From: Ferrimonas pelagia
GTDB taxonomy: Bacteria; Pseudomonadota; Gammaproteobacteria; Enterobacterales; Shewanellaceae
Assembly: GCF_039543565.1 (NCBI RefSeq)
Contig: NZ_BAABJZ010000022.1
Span: 1 to 64,000, forward strand
Direction: 5' to 3'
DNA: 64,000 bases
The notes beneath the pieces were generated by a model, which worked only from the letters and a program-made list of their open reading frames with translations, made no database searches and had not been told where the DNA came from. Below are positions 52,174 to 61,046 of this stretch, piece by piece (positions within the stretch are counted from its first letter, which is position 1; every line of letters begins with the position of its first letter). The translations under genes and the position numbers were made by a program.

Positions 52174-52203
52174 TTGACTTGATCGGTCGACATTCAGTTA
52201 ACT
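52174..52203 (+). promoter_or_regulatory. Candidate tolC promoter
   Basis: TTGACT at 52174 is followed after 18 bases by TTAACT, about 110 bases before the tolC start in the divergent gap with nudF. The -35 is good and the -10 weak. Confidence 0.3.
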
Positions 52204-52310
52204 ATTGCTGTCAAAGTTTCGGTCGTCTAGGGGATTGTGTGGGGATCCACCCCTCACTCGAGACAACCCGGCCCCTTGGGTTGGTATCAGTAACAAATTA
52301 AGGATTGGTA

Positions 52311-53648
52311 ATGAACCTCAAACTGCGCTCAGTTTGCGTGGCTGTTGGCTTGGCCTGCAGCTCTATGGCCGCTCACGCGGACGATCTGCTGCAGATCTAT
52401 CAGCAAGCTCTCACCAAAGATCCGGTTTTACTGCAAGCGATGGCCAATCGCGATGCCGCCTACGAGGCCATTGGCCAGCGCCGTGCCAGCTTGCTGCCAC
52501 AGCTGAATGCCACGCTGGACTACGGCAATACCTTTAAAAATGACAGTAACCCGGCCGCTGAAATACAAAGCGCCGGTGCAACGTTGCGCCTGAGCCAGAG
52601 CATCTATAACCACACCAACTACGTCAATCTGGATCTGTCCAAGCAGAGCGCCTCCCGCGCCGAGCTGCAATTCCAGCAAACCGAACAGGCGCTGATCGTT
52701 CGCGTTTCTCAGGCGTACTTCAACGTGCTGTCGGCCCAGGATAATCTGGACTTTGTTCGCGCCAACAAGCGTGCCATTGACCGCCAGCTCGAGCAAACCA
52801 AACAGCGTTTCGCCGTGGGCCTGACCGCGATCACCAACGTCCACGAAGCCCAGGCGCAGTACGATCTGGCCGTGGCCAATGAGATCAGCGCGGAAAACCG
52901 GTTGGAAAACAATTTTGAGGCGCTGCGTGAGATCACCGGCCTGAACCACAAACGTCTCAACGTACTGGATACGGCCCGCTTTAGCCCAAGTGCGCCGACT
53001 CCGGCGAACCACGAAGGCTGGCAAGCGATCGCGGAAGAGTCCAGCCTGTCACTGCTGATCAGCCGTTTGGCGGTTGAGATCTCCAAGCAGCAGATCAACC
53101 TGGCCAAAACTGGCCACCTACCCAGCGTCGGCTTAACCGCCAATCTGGGCCAAAGCTATGACGTTGAAAACAGCTGGAGCAGCGCCGACAGCGGCAACAT
53201 CGGCGTTCAAGTCTCCGTCCCCCTGTTCAGCGGCTTTAACGTGACCAGCCAGGTTAAGCAAGCACAAGCCAACTATGTCGGCGCCCAGCAGGGCATGGAA
53301 GAGAGCTTCCGCTCCGTGGTGCGCAGCACCCGTGCTAGCCTGAACAACGTCAACGCTGGCCTGAGCTCTATCCGCGCCTATGAGCAATCTGTCGTATCCG
53401 CGGAGAGCGCCCTGAAAGCCACCGAAGCGGGCTTTGAAGTGGGCACCCGTACCATCGTTGAAGTGCTGGACTCCACCCGTCAGCTGTACAGCGCCAAGCA
53501 GCAGCTGGCTGATGCCCGCTACAACTACATCATCTCCTCGCTGACGCTGAAACAAGCGGCAGGTACCCTGTCTGAAGACGATCTGGCGATGATCAACAAG
53601 GGTCTGCGCCCGGCCACCTCCGCCGACAACGACGGTGATGCTAAGTAA
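52311..53648 (+). CDS. tolC: TolC, outer-membrane efflux and secretion channel
   Basis: 445 residues from the ATG at 52311 (AAGGA six bases before). The signal peptide is MNLKLRSVCVAVGLACSS. Two outer-membrane-efflux repeats follow: DDLLQIYQQALTKDPVL opens the mature protein, VGLTAITNVHEAQAQYDLA lies in the first half and VGTRTIVEVLDSTRQLYSA in the second, with NYIISSLTLKQAAGTLSEDDL at the end. The protein forms the trimeric tunnel for tripartite pumps and type I secretion. It is single-gene and followed by a strong terminator. Confidence 0.97.
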   Translation: MNLKLRSVCVAVGLACSSMAAHADDLLQIYQQALTKDPVLLQAMANRDAAYEAIGQRRASLLPQLNATLDYGNTFKNDSNPAAEIQSAGATLRLSQSIYNHTNYVNLDLSKQSASRAELQFQQTEQALIVRVSQAYFNVLSAQDNLDFVRANKRAIDRQLEQTKQRFAVGLTAITNVHEAQAQYDLAVANEISAENRLENNFEALREITGLNHKRLNVLDTARFSPSAPTPANHEGWQAIAEESSLSLLISRLAVEISKQQINLAKTGHLPSVGLTANLGQSYDVENSWSSADSGNIGVQVSVPLFSGFNVTSQVKQAQANYVGAQQGMEESFRSVVRSTRASLNNVNAGLSSIRAYEQSVVSAESALKATEAGFEVGTRTIVEVLDSTRQLYSAKQQLADARYNYIISSLTLKQAAGTLSEDDLAMINKGLRPATSADNDGDAK

Positions 53649-53673
53649 TCACCTCACCACTGCGTGAGCCACA

Positions 53674-53699
53674 AAAAACCCGCCATTCGGCGGGTTTTT
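53674..53699. terminator. Terminator after tolC
   Basis: A perfect 11-bp stem AAAAACCCGCC/GGCGGGTTTTT with an ATTC loop also faces the barrel gene on the other strand. Confidence 0.92.
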
Positions 53700-53746
53700 C
53701 GTATGGCTTGCCAGCAGAACTGACAAGCCACGCTCTGAGCTGACGC

Positions 53747-54415
53747 TTAGAAGTTCAGCTCGGCGCCCATAAACCAGCCATCCTGCACCACATCGACGTT
53801 CACGCCATTAAAGCGACGCACATCAAAGTCGTGCTGACGGTAGCCCGCTTTCAGGTTCAGATCCAACGCGATCAGGCCCATGCTGTAGCCCATGCCCAGC
53901 TGGAAATCGCTGATCTGCTTGCGGTTGTAGTTGGTCAGGCTGACGTCAGCAAACGCAAACAGGCCGGTGCCGACCAGGTTCACGCGGCTGCGGGCGTACC
54001 CCATCAGCACACCTTTATCCAGATCGGTCGACGCCCAATCGCCGGTTTCGCGGGCTTCACCGCTGTAGAGGCGGTAGTTCATGCCCAGATCCAGCTCAAC
54101 CCCGGTGTTGTCCAGCAACTGGTAGTAGAACACGAAATCGGTGTTGGACAGATCCAGCTCATTGCCGGCTGCGGTGGTGCCCATCTGGTTGTAACGGATC
54201 ATCAGATTCGGCACCAGCGGGATAAAGTGCTCAAACGCCGCGTAGGCACTCAAACGGCTCTTGTCATTCCAGTTTTGTGTGTCGGAAGACAGGCTACCGT
54301 CGGTGGCAACGAAAAACAGATCCATCCCGACCTTGGCGCCCAAAAAATCGGCCTGTGCTGGCATCGCCAGACCGGCTGCCAGAGCTACTGCCATTACGCT
54401 CGGCTTTAATTTCAT
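53747..54415 (-). CDS. Outer-membrane beta-barrel protein, TIGR04219-like
   Basis: 222 residues with signal peptide MKLKPSVMAVALAAGLAMPA. The barrel strands run from ADFLGAKVGMDLF to the last residues WFMGAELNF, with a C-terminal Phe. The motifs YNQMGTTAAGNELDLSNTDF and ELDLGMNYRLYSGEA fit the TIGR04219 outer-membrane family common in Shewanella and relatives. Function is unknown. It lies 7 bp after the DUF2333 gene on the same strand, so it is probably in one operon with it. Confidence 0.82.
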   Translation of the reverse strand: MKLKPSVMAVALAAGLAMPAQADFLGAKVGMDLFFVATDGSLSSDTQNWNDKSRLSAYAAFEHFIPLVPNLMIRYNQMGTTAAGNELDLSNTDFVFYYQLLDNTGVELDLGMNYRLYSGEARETGDWASTDLDKGVLMGYARSRVNLVGTGLFAFADVSLTNYNRKQISDFQLGMGYSMGLIALDLNLKAGYRQHDFDVRRFNGVNVDVVQDGWFMGAELNF

Positions 54416-54422
54416 GTGTTAT

Positions 54423-55397
54423 TTACCCTTGTGTTAATAATTGCTTCAAATCAATAAGCGCCGCATTGGCGCGAGAAATGTAATTGGCCATCACCAACGA
54501 GTGATTGGCCACGAGGCCGAAACCGCCCCCGTTTAAGATCATGGGGCTCCAGACCGTGTCCTGGGTTGCCTCCAATTCGCGGATGATCTGCTGCAGGCTG
54601 ATCCGCGCATTCTTCTTATCCAGCACCGGACCAAAATCCTGTTCGATCGCACGCATGAAAGCCAACAAGGCCCAGCAGTTGCCGCGGGACTCGTAGAAGA
54701 CATCATCGATCTTCCACCAACTGGTGCGGATCTCGCTGCTGCTCGACGTGCCCGTCGACTGTCGTGCCGCCTCGTCGCCGGCCAGATCGGTGTTGAGTCG
54801 CTCCTGCCCAACGCTCGCCGCCAATCGCTGCGACAGGCTACCTAGGCGCTTTTCCACCATATCCAGATAACTCACCAAGTTATCGGCACGGGCATAGAAC
54901 TGACCCTGTTGATCGCCCTGATCTAAGATCCGCCCCCGGTAGCGCTCCAGCGCGCGAATGCCATCCCGGTACTCAGACTCAGCCCGAGGCACCATCCAAC
55001 TGCGGTGATCGATATTGAATTTGGGCTGCGCGATCTGCAGATCCTTATCCTCGGTCGACTGCGATTGCGAGCGAGCAAAGTCACGCCGCATCACCAGCAC
55101 AAGATCACGCAGCTGCTCCAGCGCGCCAAACTCAAACGCCGGCATGTTGTCCATCAACACCGACGGCGGCAGCACGTCATTGGACAGGAAGCCGCCCGGC
55201 TTATCCAGCAAGGTGGCGCCCACCAGGATCGCCGCCGAGGTTGTGGCATAACCGACCACCGCTTCCTGCTCTGGCGGCTGCAGCTGAGCGTGAGTGATCA
55301 TGTCCGGCTCAACACTCCACCACACGGCGATCAGGTAATTGATCAATACGATCGCCATCACGATCAGGCCAATACGCTTCGGGGTCACACGTTCCAT
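54423..55397 (-). CDS. DUF2333 family protein, membrane-anchored
   Basis: About 324 residues from MERVTPKRIGLIVMAIVLIN; the ATG at 55397 has GGAG at eight bases. One N-terminal transmembrane anchor (LIVMAIVLINYLIAVWW) is followed by a soluble domain with LLDKPGGFLSNDVLPPSVL, KFNIDHRSWMVPRAESEY and ESRGNCWALLAFMRAIE. It matches DUF2333, of unknown function. It lies upstream of the barrel gene, which may point to an envelope role. Confidence 0.85.
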   Translation of the reverse strand: MERVTPKRIGLIVMAIVLINYLIAVWWSVEPDMITHAQLQPPEQEAVVGYATTSAAILVGATLLDKPGGFLSNDVLPPSVLMDNMPAFEFGALEQLRDLVLVMRRDFARSQSQSTEDKDLQIAQPKFNIDHRSWMVPRAESEYRDGIRALERYRGRILDQGDQQGQFYARADNLVSYLDMVEKRLGSLSQRLAASVGQERLNTDLAGDEAARQSTGTSSSSEIRTSWWKIDDVFYESRGNCWALLAFMRAIEQDFGPVLDKKNARISLQQIIRELEATQDTVWSPMILNGGGFGLVANHSLVMANYISRANAALIDLKQLLTQG

Positions 55398-55428
55398 AGC
55401 TCGCTCTCCAATCATTGACGCTGGTCGC

Positions 55429-55881
55429 TCAGTGGTGATGATGATGATGCTGGTGCTCGGCCTGATTCAGATCCCGGACGGCAAACGTCACCGTCAGCGG
55501 CGCCTGTCGTTCAAACCGCAACTGACACTGCAGGGTTTGGCCGATCTCAGGTTGTTGCTCCAACCCCATCATCATTAAATGGTAGCCCCCCTGCGTCAGC
55601 GCCACCGCTTCGCCTTGAGGCAAAACAATGGCCTCAACCGGGCGCATCTTCATCACCCCATCCTGCTCTAAGATGGTGTGGATCTCCGTGGTCTTCACCC
55701 CGTCACACTGCGCCGCCAGCAAACGATCGCTGCCGCTGTCACTGGTCAAAATAAGATAACCGGCCGTATTCGGCACCCCAGGTGGCATCGCCCGCACGTG
55801 AGGGTCCTCGACCGAAACCGCCGCCCACGCAGATGCACTGGACAGCGCCAGCCCCCCTAATCCAAACAAACGTTTTAACAT
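55429..55881 (-). CDS. PCuAC-type periplasmic copper chaperone
   Basis: 150 residues with signal peptide MLKRLFGLGGLALSSASAWA. The PCuAC copper site appears as an early His (EIHTI), VMKMRP, and the HLMMMG block (family pattern H-M-x10-M-x21-H-x-M). It delivers Cu(I), for example to cytochrome c oxidase. The C-terminus is HQHHHHHH, an extra metal-binding tail. It sits upstream of the DUF2333 gene on the same strand. Confidence 0.88.
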   Translation of the reverse strand: MLKRLFGLGGLALSSASAWAAVSVEDPHVRAMPPGVPNTAGYLILTSDSGSDRLLAAQCDGVKTTEIHTILEQDGVMKMRPVEAIVLPQGEAVALTQGGYHLMMMGLEQQPEIGQTLQCQLRFERQAPLTVTFAVRDLNQAEHQHHHHHH

Positions 55882-55940
55882 ACCGTCTCTTCCCTTAAAC
55901 TGTTGTGAAACATGGACGCCAATCCCGTGCAGGAGCCCCG

Positions 55941-56681
55941 ATGGAACCCATCCTTTGCCACCTTGACGATGCCGTCATGGTACTGAGCCTCAATCGACAG
56001 AACAAGCGTAACGCACTGACACAGCATATGTATTCTGAGCTATGTCACCACCTTGAACGCGCTAATGACGACCCTTCAATCAAAGCCATCCTGTTTCAGG
56101 GGCAGACCGATTGCTTCTGTGCTGGCAACGATCTGCACGACTTTCTTAACTTAACGCAGTTAGATCAGGATACGCCGGTGATCCGCTTTTTGCGCCTGCT
56201 GCCTCGGATCAACAAACCCATGCTCGCCGCCGTCGCCGGCCCGGCCGTTGGGATCGGCACCACCCTGCTGCTGCATTGCGATCTGATCGTCGCCACCGCC
56301 GACAGCAAACTGGCCCTGCCCTTTGTCAATCTTGGCATCGTACCGGAAGCCGGCTCCAGCACCCTGTTACCAGCGCTGGTGGGCTACCAAAAGGCCGCCG
56401 AGCTGCTCTTACTGGGCAAGCCCTTCAGTGGCGAACAGGCTCACCAATGGGGGCTGATCAATCAACTCTGTCCCGCCGAAACTCTGCTGGAAACCGCCCT
56501 CGGTTTGGCCCATTCCATTGCCCGAAAGCCGCCGCTGGCTCTGGCCGACACCCTCTCGCTGCTGCGTCATGCCCGGCCAAAGGATCTCACGCAGGTGGTG
56601 GATCGCGAGATCGCCCTATTCACCGAGCGCGTCCACAGCGACGAAGCCCGCGCCATCATCGCCGGCATGGTGCGCAAATGA
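55941..56681 (+). CDS. Enoyl-CoA hydratase/isomerase family protein
   Basis: 246 residues from MEPILCHLDDAVMVLSLNRQ; the ATG at 55941 has AGGAG upstream. Crotonase-fold features are AGNDLHDF (oxyanion hole) and VAGPAVGIGTTLLLHCD. The first catalytic Glu of true hydratases is absent; the segment reads FVNLGIVPEAGSST, which resembles delta3-delta2-enoyl-CoA isomerases, with Glu in PEAG. The second acidic position (AAELL) is kept. An isomerase role in unsaturated fatty-acid breakdown is therefore as likely as hydration. Confidence 0.87.
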   Translation: MEPILCHLDDAVMVLSLNRQNKRNALTQHMYSELCHHLERANDDPSIKAILFQGQTDCFCAGNDLHDFLNLTQLDQDTPVIRFLRLLPRINKPMLAAVAGPAVGIGTTLLLHCDLIVATADSKLALPFVNLGIVPEAGSSTLLPALVGYQKAAELLLLGKPFSGEQAHQWGLINQLCPAETLLETALGLAHSIARKPPLALADTLSLLRHARPKDLTQVVDREIALFTERVHSDEARAIIAGMVRK

Positions 56682-56708
56682 AAAAAAGCCCCGGCATAAG
56701 CCGGGGCC
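56681..56708 (-). terminator. Terminator for the small PspC-like operon
   Basis: The stem GCCCCGGC/GCCGGGGC with a 4-nt loop is followed on the minus strand by seven T. It touches the hydratase stop codon on the other strand. Confidence 0.8.
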
Positions 56709-56739
56709 AACAGACTCACGCCGGGAACGTGACGTGATA

Positions 56740-56916
56740 TTAATGGTGCCACCAGCGCCAAAGCAGGGGCAGCAACAGCAAGGAGGCCAACCACCACGCC
56801 TGCGACCAATCCATCATCGCCAGCGACCAGAGATCCACCCATCCGACCAAGGCGATCAATGCCAGAACCAACAACAGCGTTAAAACAACCAGTATCACCG
56901 TGAAGAGCGAATTCAT
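56740..56916 (-). CDS. Small membrane protein, 58 residues
   Basis: It begins MNSLFTVILVVLTLLLVLAL, has a second hydrophobic segment (WWLASLLLLPLLWRWWHH) and ends in two His. No family is recognised. Its ATG overlaps the stop of the PspC-like gene (ATGA), so the pair is translated together, and a terminator lies 32 bases downstream. The longer open frame upstream overlaps the PspC-like gene and is not used. Confidence 0.6.
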   Translation of the reverse strand: MNSLFTVILVVLTLLLVLALIALVGWVDLWSLAMMDWSQAWWLASLLLLPLLWRWWHH

Positions 56917-57086
56917 GAGCGCGGCATGATCCAAGCGGCCAGCAGATAAAGCACCACCACCATCAGCGGTGCCACCCAAACCAACAGCAGCGTCGCCACC
57001 CGGGTCCAGCCCACATGCCACTCCAACCGCGCCGCCAATCCGGCGATCACCCCAAAGATCCACTTATTCGTTACTGAACGTGCCAT
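56913..57086 (-). CDS. PspC-domain-like small membrane protein
   Basis: 57 residues: MARSVTNKWIFGVIAGLAAR, then LEWHVGWTRVATLLLVWVAP and a final hydrophobic stretch ending AAWIMPRS. The G-x-x-AGLA-x-x-LEW pattern followed by a transmembrane helix matches the short PspC domain, known from phage-shock and stress-response proteins. GGGGGAG lies at a good distance. It is too short for most ORF cut-offs. It is the first gene of a two-gene unit with the 58-residue membrane protein. Confidence 0.7.
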   Translation of the reverse strand: MARSVTNKWIFGVIAGLAARLEWHVGWTRVATLLLVWVAPLMVVVLYLLAAWIMPRS

Positions 57087-57147
57087 GTTCACTCCCCCTT
57101 ATCGACACCGCCACTGCGAACGGGCGCCGGTTGCGGCGCCCTCTCCC

Positions 57148-57543
57148 TTACTTGGCCCCAAACTGAACCGTCGCCGCATCGTGGGCCGCCACACTCCGAC
57201 TTGGCAGCGTCAGGCTTTGCTCGGCAGAGTGCTGCGCCGCCAGCAAGGCCTCAGCAGCGATGGTCTGACGGGTTTGTGCAAAGCTGCTCTGCAGCGTCTC
57301 CGTCAGCTCAGTGGCGGGCTCGGCGACCAGCGTAAATTCGAGATCGCCGACACTTTCATGGGCCAACTGCTGCGCCTCAACCCGGGCTTCACTGGCGATG
57401 GCCTGTGTGGTTTGTGCAAAGCCGGCTCGCAGTGACAGATCGATCGCTTGGGCCAGCGTCATGGTTTGTCCTGCCTGCGCGGTCCCAGCCGACACAGCCA
57501 AAGCAATAACGGAACAACGAACCAAAGAAGTAAACGCAGACAT
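57148..57543 (-). CDS. Small secreted protein with an internal repeat
   Basis: 131 residues from MSAFTSLVRCSVIALAVSAG (ATG at 57543, GAGG upstream); the signal peptide ends at TAQA. The mature part contains two related helical segments, AGFAQTTQAIASEARVEAQQ and SSFAQTRQTIAAEALLAAQH, an internal duplication of about 25 residues. It is Ala/Gln-rich, without Cys after the signal. No family is recognised; it may be an envelope helical protein. Confidence 0.6.
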   Translation of the reverse strand: MSAFTSLVRCSVIALAVSAGTAQAGQTMTLAQAIDLSLRAGFAQTTQAIASEARVEAQQLAHESVGDLEFTLVAEPATELTETLQSSFAQTRQTIAAEALLAAQHSAEQSLTLPSRSVAAHDAATVQFGAK

Positions 57544-57704
57544 GGTAGTAACCTCAGTTATCAATGAAAGACGACTAAAGGGATTGCAGAGGGCATGCCA
57601 ACTTTCACAAAAACTGCAAGCCACTGATTCTATGGGCTTTTTATAGAGTGCAACGTAAGTCGTCACACAAGGAGAGGGAGCTGGGAGCGAGGAGAAATAA
57701 AGAA

Positions 57705-57742
57705 ATGGCGGAATTCACCACACCCGTGGTTAATTCCGCCAT
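57705..57742 (-). terminator. Hairpin after dusA
   Basis: The 11-bp stem ATGGCGGAATT/AATTCCGCCAT also has an inner stem, ACCAC/GTGGT. On the minus strand it is followed by TCTTTATTTC. It ends the dusA transcript. Confidence 0.7.
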
Positions 57743-57757
57743 CGACTGCATCTAAGG

Positions 57758-58732
57758 TTATGCCGCCTGTGCATCCGCAGGCAGAGAAGCCAATGCCGCT
57801 GCCAGGATCTGCGCATCGGCACCCGGCAGATGCGCGTTCTGCGCCAGGTAGCGGCGCCACTGACGGGCGCCCGGCATACCATTAAACAAACCGAGCATAT
57901 GACGGGTCACGTGATTGGCACGGCCGCCTTGCGCAATATGGCGCTCCAGATAAGGGATCATCCGTTCGACCACTTGCGCGCGACTCAGCGGAGTCGAAGT
58001 CGCGCCATACAGCCGGCTGTCGACGCCCGCCATCATATAAGGGTCTTGATACGCCTCCCGGCCCACCATCACGCCATCCAAGTGCTGCAGGTGCACTTCA
58101 CACTCATCCAGGCTCTTCACGCCGCCGTTCACCGAGATGTTCAGAGCAGAGAAATCCCGCTTGATCTGATAAGCGCGGTCATAATTGAGCTCAGGGATCT
58201 CCCGGTTCTCTTTCGGGCTCAAGCCTTTGAGCCAAGCCTTGCGGGCGTGGATGGTAAAAATATCACAGCCGGCCTCGGCCACGGTGCCGACGAAATCGGT
58301 CAGAAAGCCATAGCTGTCCTGCTCATCAATGCCGATGCGGGTTTTTACCGTCACTGGAATGTCCACCACGTCACGCATCGCCGTCACGCACTCGGCCACG
58401 AGTGCCGGCTCCGCCATCAAACACGCACCAAAGCGACCGTTCTGCACCCGATCCGACGGGCAACCAACATTGAGGTTCACTTCGTCATAGCCACGCTCCG
58501 CCGCCAGTTTGGCGCAATGCGCCAAGTCCTGCGGGTTGCTGCCACCCAACTGCAGCGCCAGCGGGTGCTCCTCCTCGTTAAACGCCAGGTAGTCACCCTT
58601 GCCATGAATAATGGCGCCTGTGGTCACCATCTCGGTATAAAGCAGCGCTTCGCGCGAGATCAGCCGAGCAAAGTAACGATAATGTCGATCTGTCCAATCG
58701 AGCATAGGGGCAACGGAAAAGGTGCGCTTCAT
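57758..58732 (-). CDS. dusA: DusA, tRNA-dihydrouridine synthase A
   Basis: About 324 residues from MKRTFSVAPMLDWTDRHYRY; the ATG at 58732 has GAGG six bases before. The FMN-barrel motifs are VAPMLDWTDRHYR, LYTEMVTTGAI, VNLNVGCPSDRVQNGRFGAC (catalytic Cys in FGACLM) and TIHARKAWLKGLSPKENR, all typical of DusA, which reduces U20/U20a in the tRNA D-loop using NADPH. Its context is solitary. Confidence 0.95.
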   Translation of the reverse strand: MKRTFSVAPMLDWTDRHYRYFARLISREALLYTEMVTTGAIIHGKGDYLAFNEEEHPLALQLGGSNPQDLAHCAKLAAERGYDEVNLNVGCPSDRVQNGRFGACLMAEPALVAECVTAMRDVVDIPVTVKTRIGIDEQDSYGFLTDFVGTVAEAGCDIFTIHARKAWLKGLSPKENREIPELNYDRAYQIKRDFSALNISVNGGVKSLDECEVHLQHLDGVMVGREAYQDPYMMAGVDSRLYGATSTPLSRAQVVERMIPYLERHIAQGGRANHVTRHMLGLFNGMPGARQWRRYLAQNAHLPGADAQILAAALASLPADAQAA

Positions 58733-59006
58733 CGAGAACCTCATGAGGAATTTTGGGGGTGCGTATTCTACAAAAGCCCGCTGCAAATGCACAGGTGAAT
58801 TTTTAAACGCTCTCAGTGTCGCACCATTTGCCGCAGTGAAGACTCTCGCAGCGACGGCATGCCACCAACCTCGCCTGCGACCCAGTCCTAAAGCCTCCCA
58901 CTTTTATGTGATCCACTGCAGCAAAGTTGAACAATGATGGTCACGCCAAATGCTCCATTACGCCTAGCATGGAACAAACACTCTAATAACAACGCTTGGA
59001 GCGCTC

Positions 59007-60812
59007 ATGTCCGTCGATCTGGCCCCTTTTCACCTATCCCGTCTGTTGGCCCAACAGATCACACAGCGTGGAGATAAAAAAGCGCTGCAATATCAACAGG
59101 ACGATCAGTGGCTCAGCCTCACTTGGTCAGAGTTAGATTCGCAGATCACCCAACTGTCCCACGCCTTGCTGACCATGGACGTGGCGGTTCAGGACAAGGT
59201 AGGGATCTTCAGTGCCAACAGCCTGGCCTGGGTTCAGACCGATCTGGCGCTCATGCGACTGCGCGCGGTCAGCGTCCCGATATACGGCACCAGTACGGTC
59301 GAGCAGCTGAGCTACATCATCAATGACGCCGAGATCGCCGTGCTGTTTGTCGGCGATCAGGACCAATACGATAAGGCGTGTCAGGCCGCTAGCGAATGCC
59401 CGAGCCTAAAGACCCTAGTGTTGATGTCCGACACCATCGCGCCGGCCGACGGCGCTTTGCCAAGCCTCCCCCTGGCCCAGCTGCTGGCGCAAGACAATGC
59501 CGAGCAGGCCGAGACACTGGCTGCCCGCCAGCTCGATCCGGATCTGAACGAGCTGCTGACCCTGCTCTACACCTCTGGCACCACCGGCGAGCCCAAGGGG
59601 GTGATGTTGACGCATCGCAATCTGGCCGCATTGGTGCAGCAGCATCAATTAATGGTGCCACTGGAGCCCGATACCCTGTCGCTGTCGTTCCTGCCGCTGT
59701 CCCATATCTATGAGCGTGGCTGGAGCCTCTATGTGCTGTGCAGCGGCGGCTGTAACGCCTATGTCAGCGATCCAGCGACGGTGCAACAAGCGATGCAGAC
59801 AGTAAAACCCGAGGTGATGTGCGCCGTACCGCGCCTGTTTGAGAAGATCCACAGCACCATTATCGGAAAGGTGGCTCAGGCTCCGCTGCTCAAGCGTCTG
59901 CTGTTTCGCTGGTCGTTGGATCAGGGCCGGCGTCAATTCAAGGCCGATCAGGCCGGTCACACCCGCATCAAGCTGGGCCAGCTGTACTACGCCATCGCCG
60001 ATAAACTGGTACTGAGCAAGCTGCGCGACGCCCTCGGTGGCAACTTCAAGTTCGTCTCCGCTGGCGGCGCCCGTCTGGACGATCAGATCAACCAGTTCTT
60101 CCAGTACATCGGCATTCCGCTGCTCAATGGTTACGGCGCGACCGAAACCAGCGCCACGGTCAGCTGCAACCGGCTCGATCGGATCGCCACCACAGGGGTG
60201 GGACTGCCACTGCCGGATCTTCAGGTCCGGATCGGCGAAGAAGACGAGATCCTAGTCAAAGGCCCGACCGTCATGCCCGGCTACTACAACCGCCCAGAAG
60301 ACACCGAGGCGGCCTTCGTCGATGGCTGGTTCAAGACCGGCGACGCCGGCTACCTGGATAACCAGGGCCGACTGCACATCACCGATCGCATCAAGGAGCT
60401 GATGAAAACCTCCAACGGCAAATACATCGCCCCGCAACGGGTCGAGGGCATGGTCGCGCTGGAGCCTTGGGTGGAGCAGATCGCCATCATCGCCGACGGT
60501 CGCAACTTTGTCTCTGCGTTGATCGTGCCGGACTTTGCCGCTTTGGCACAGTGGGCCAAAGGCCAGGCGCTGACGTTTGCCAACGACGCCGAGCTGGTGG
60601 CGTTGCCCCAGATCCAGGCCGAAATGGAGCAACGAGTGATGACGGCTCAAGCTGAGCTGGCCCGTTTCGAGCAGATCAAGCAGATCACCCTGCTGCCACG
60701 GCCGTTTAGTATGGATCAGGGCGAGTTGACCCCGACCCTGAAGCTGCGCCGCCGGATCATCAATGAGATCTTCGCCAGTGAGATCGAAGCCATGTATCGC
60801 CGCAGTCACTGA
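59007..60812 (+). CDS. Long-chain acyl-CoA synthetase (AMP-forming)
   Basis: 601 residues of the ANL superfamily. Adenylation motifs: LLYTSGTTGEPKGVMLTHRN (phosphate loop), YGATETSA (A5), GWFKTGDAGYL (A7) and ITDRIKELMKTSNGKYIAPQ, with the C-terminal catalytic Lys region TPTLKLRRR. The length and KTSNGKYIAP motif fit the FadD15/long-chain group, which activates fatty acids with ATP and CoA. It is monocistronic, with a terminator 18 bases downstream. Confidence 0.92.
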   Translation: MSVDLAPFHLSRLLAQQITQRGDKKALQYQQDDQWLSLTWSELDSQITQLSHALLTMDVAVQDKVGIFSANSLAWVQTDLALMRLRAVSVPIYGTSTVEQLSYIINDAEIAVLFVGDQDQYDKACQAASECPSLKTLVLMSDTIAPADGALPSLPLAQLLAQDNAEQAETLAARQLDPDLNELLTLLYTSGTTGEPKGVMLTHRNLAALVQQHQLMVPLEPDTLSLSFLPLSHIYERGWSLYVLCSGGCNAYVSDPATVQQAMQTVKPEVMCAVPRLFEKIHSTIIGKVAQAPLLKRLLFRWSLDQGRRQFKADQAGHTRIKLGQLYYAIADKLVLSKLRDALGGNFKFVSAGGARLDDQINQFFQYIGIPLLNGYGATETSATVSCNRLDRIATTGVGLPLPDLQVRIGEEDEILVKGPTVMPGYYNRPEDTEAAFVDGWFKTGDAGYLDNQGRLHITDRIKELMKTSNGKYIAPQRVEGMVALEPWVEQIAIIADGRNFVSALIVPDFAALAQWAKGQALTFANDAELVALPQIQAEMEQRVMTAQAELARFEQIKQITLLPRPFSMDQGELTPTLKLRRRIINEIFASEIEAMYRRSH

Positions 60813-60829
60813 TCCGAGAGACTGCTCCT

Positions 60830-60851
60830 GGCCGGGCACGTCCCGGCCTTT
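60830..60851 (+). terminator. Terminator after the acyl-CoA synthetase
   Basis: A perfect 7-bp stem GGCCGGG/CCCGGCC with a CACGT loop, followed by TTTCCC. Confidence 0.65.
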
Positions 60852-61046
60852 CCCTCTCGCTTGCGCCCAAGCAGAACAGCCTGTTCGGCTAAAAATTCAA
60901 CGCCAAACTTTGGCGAGCAAAGCAACTCTGCTATCATGCCGCCCATCAGGAAATAGGCTCGCAAGTGCCTGCACCCAAAGAGCTATTCAACAAAGAAGCC
61001 CGGTGTTTTCCTAACCCTACAACCCCCAAAACACAGGACAGCGATC

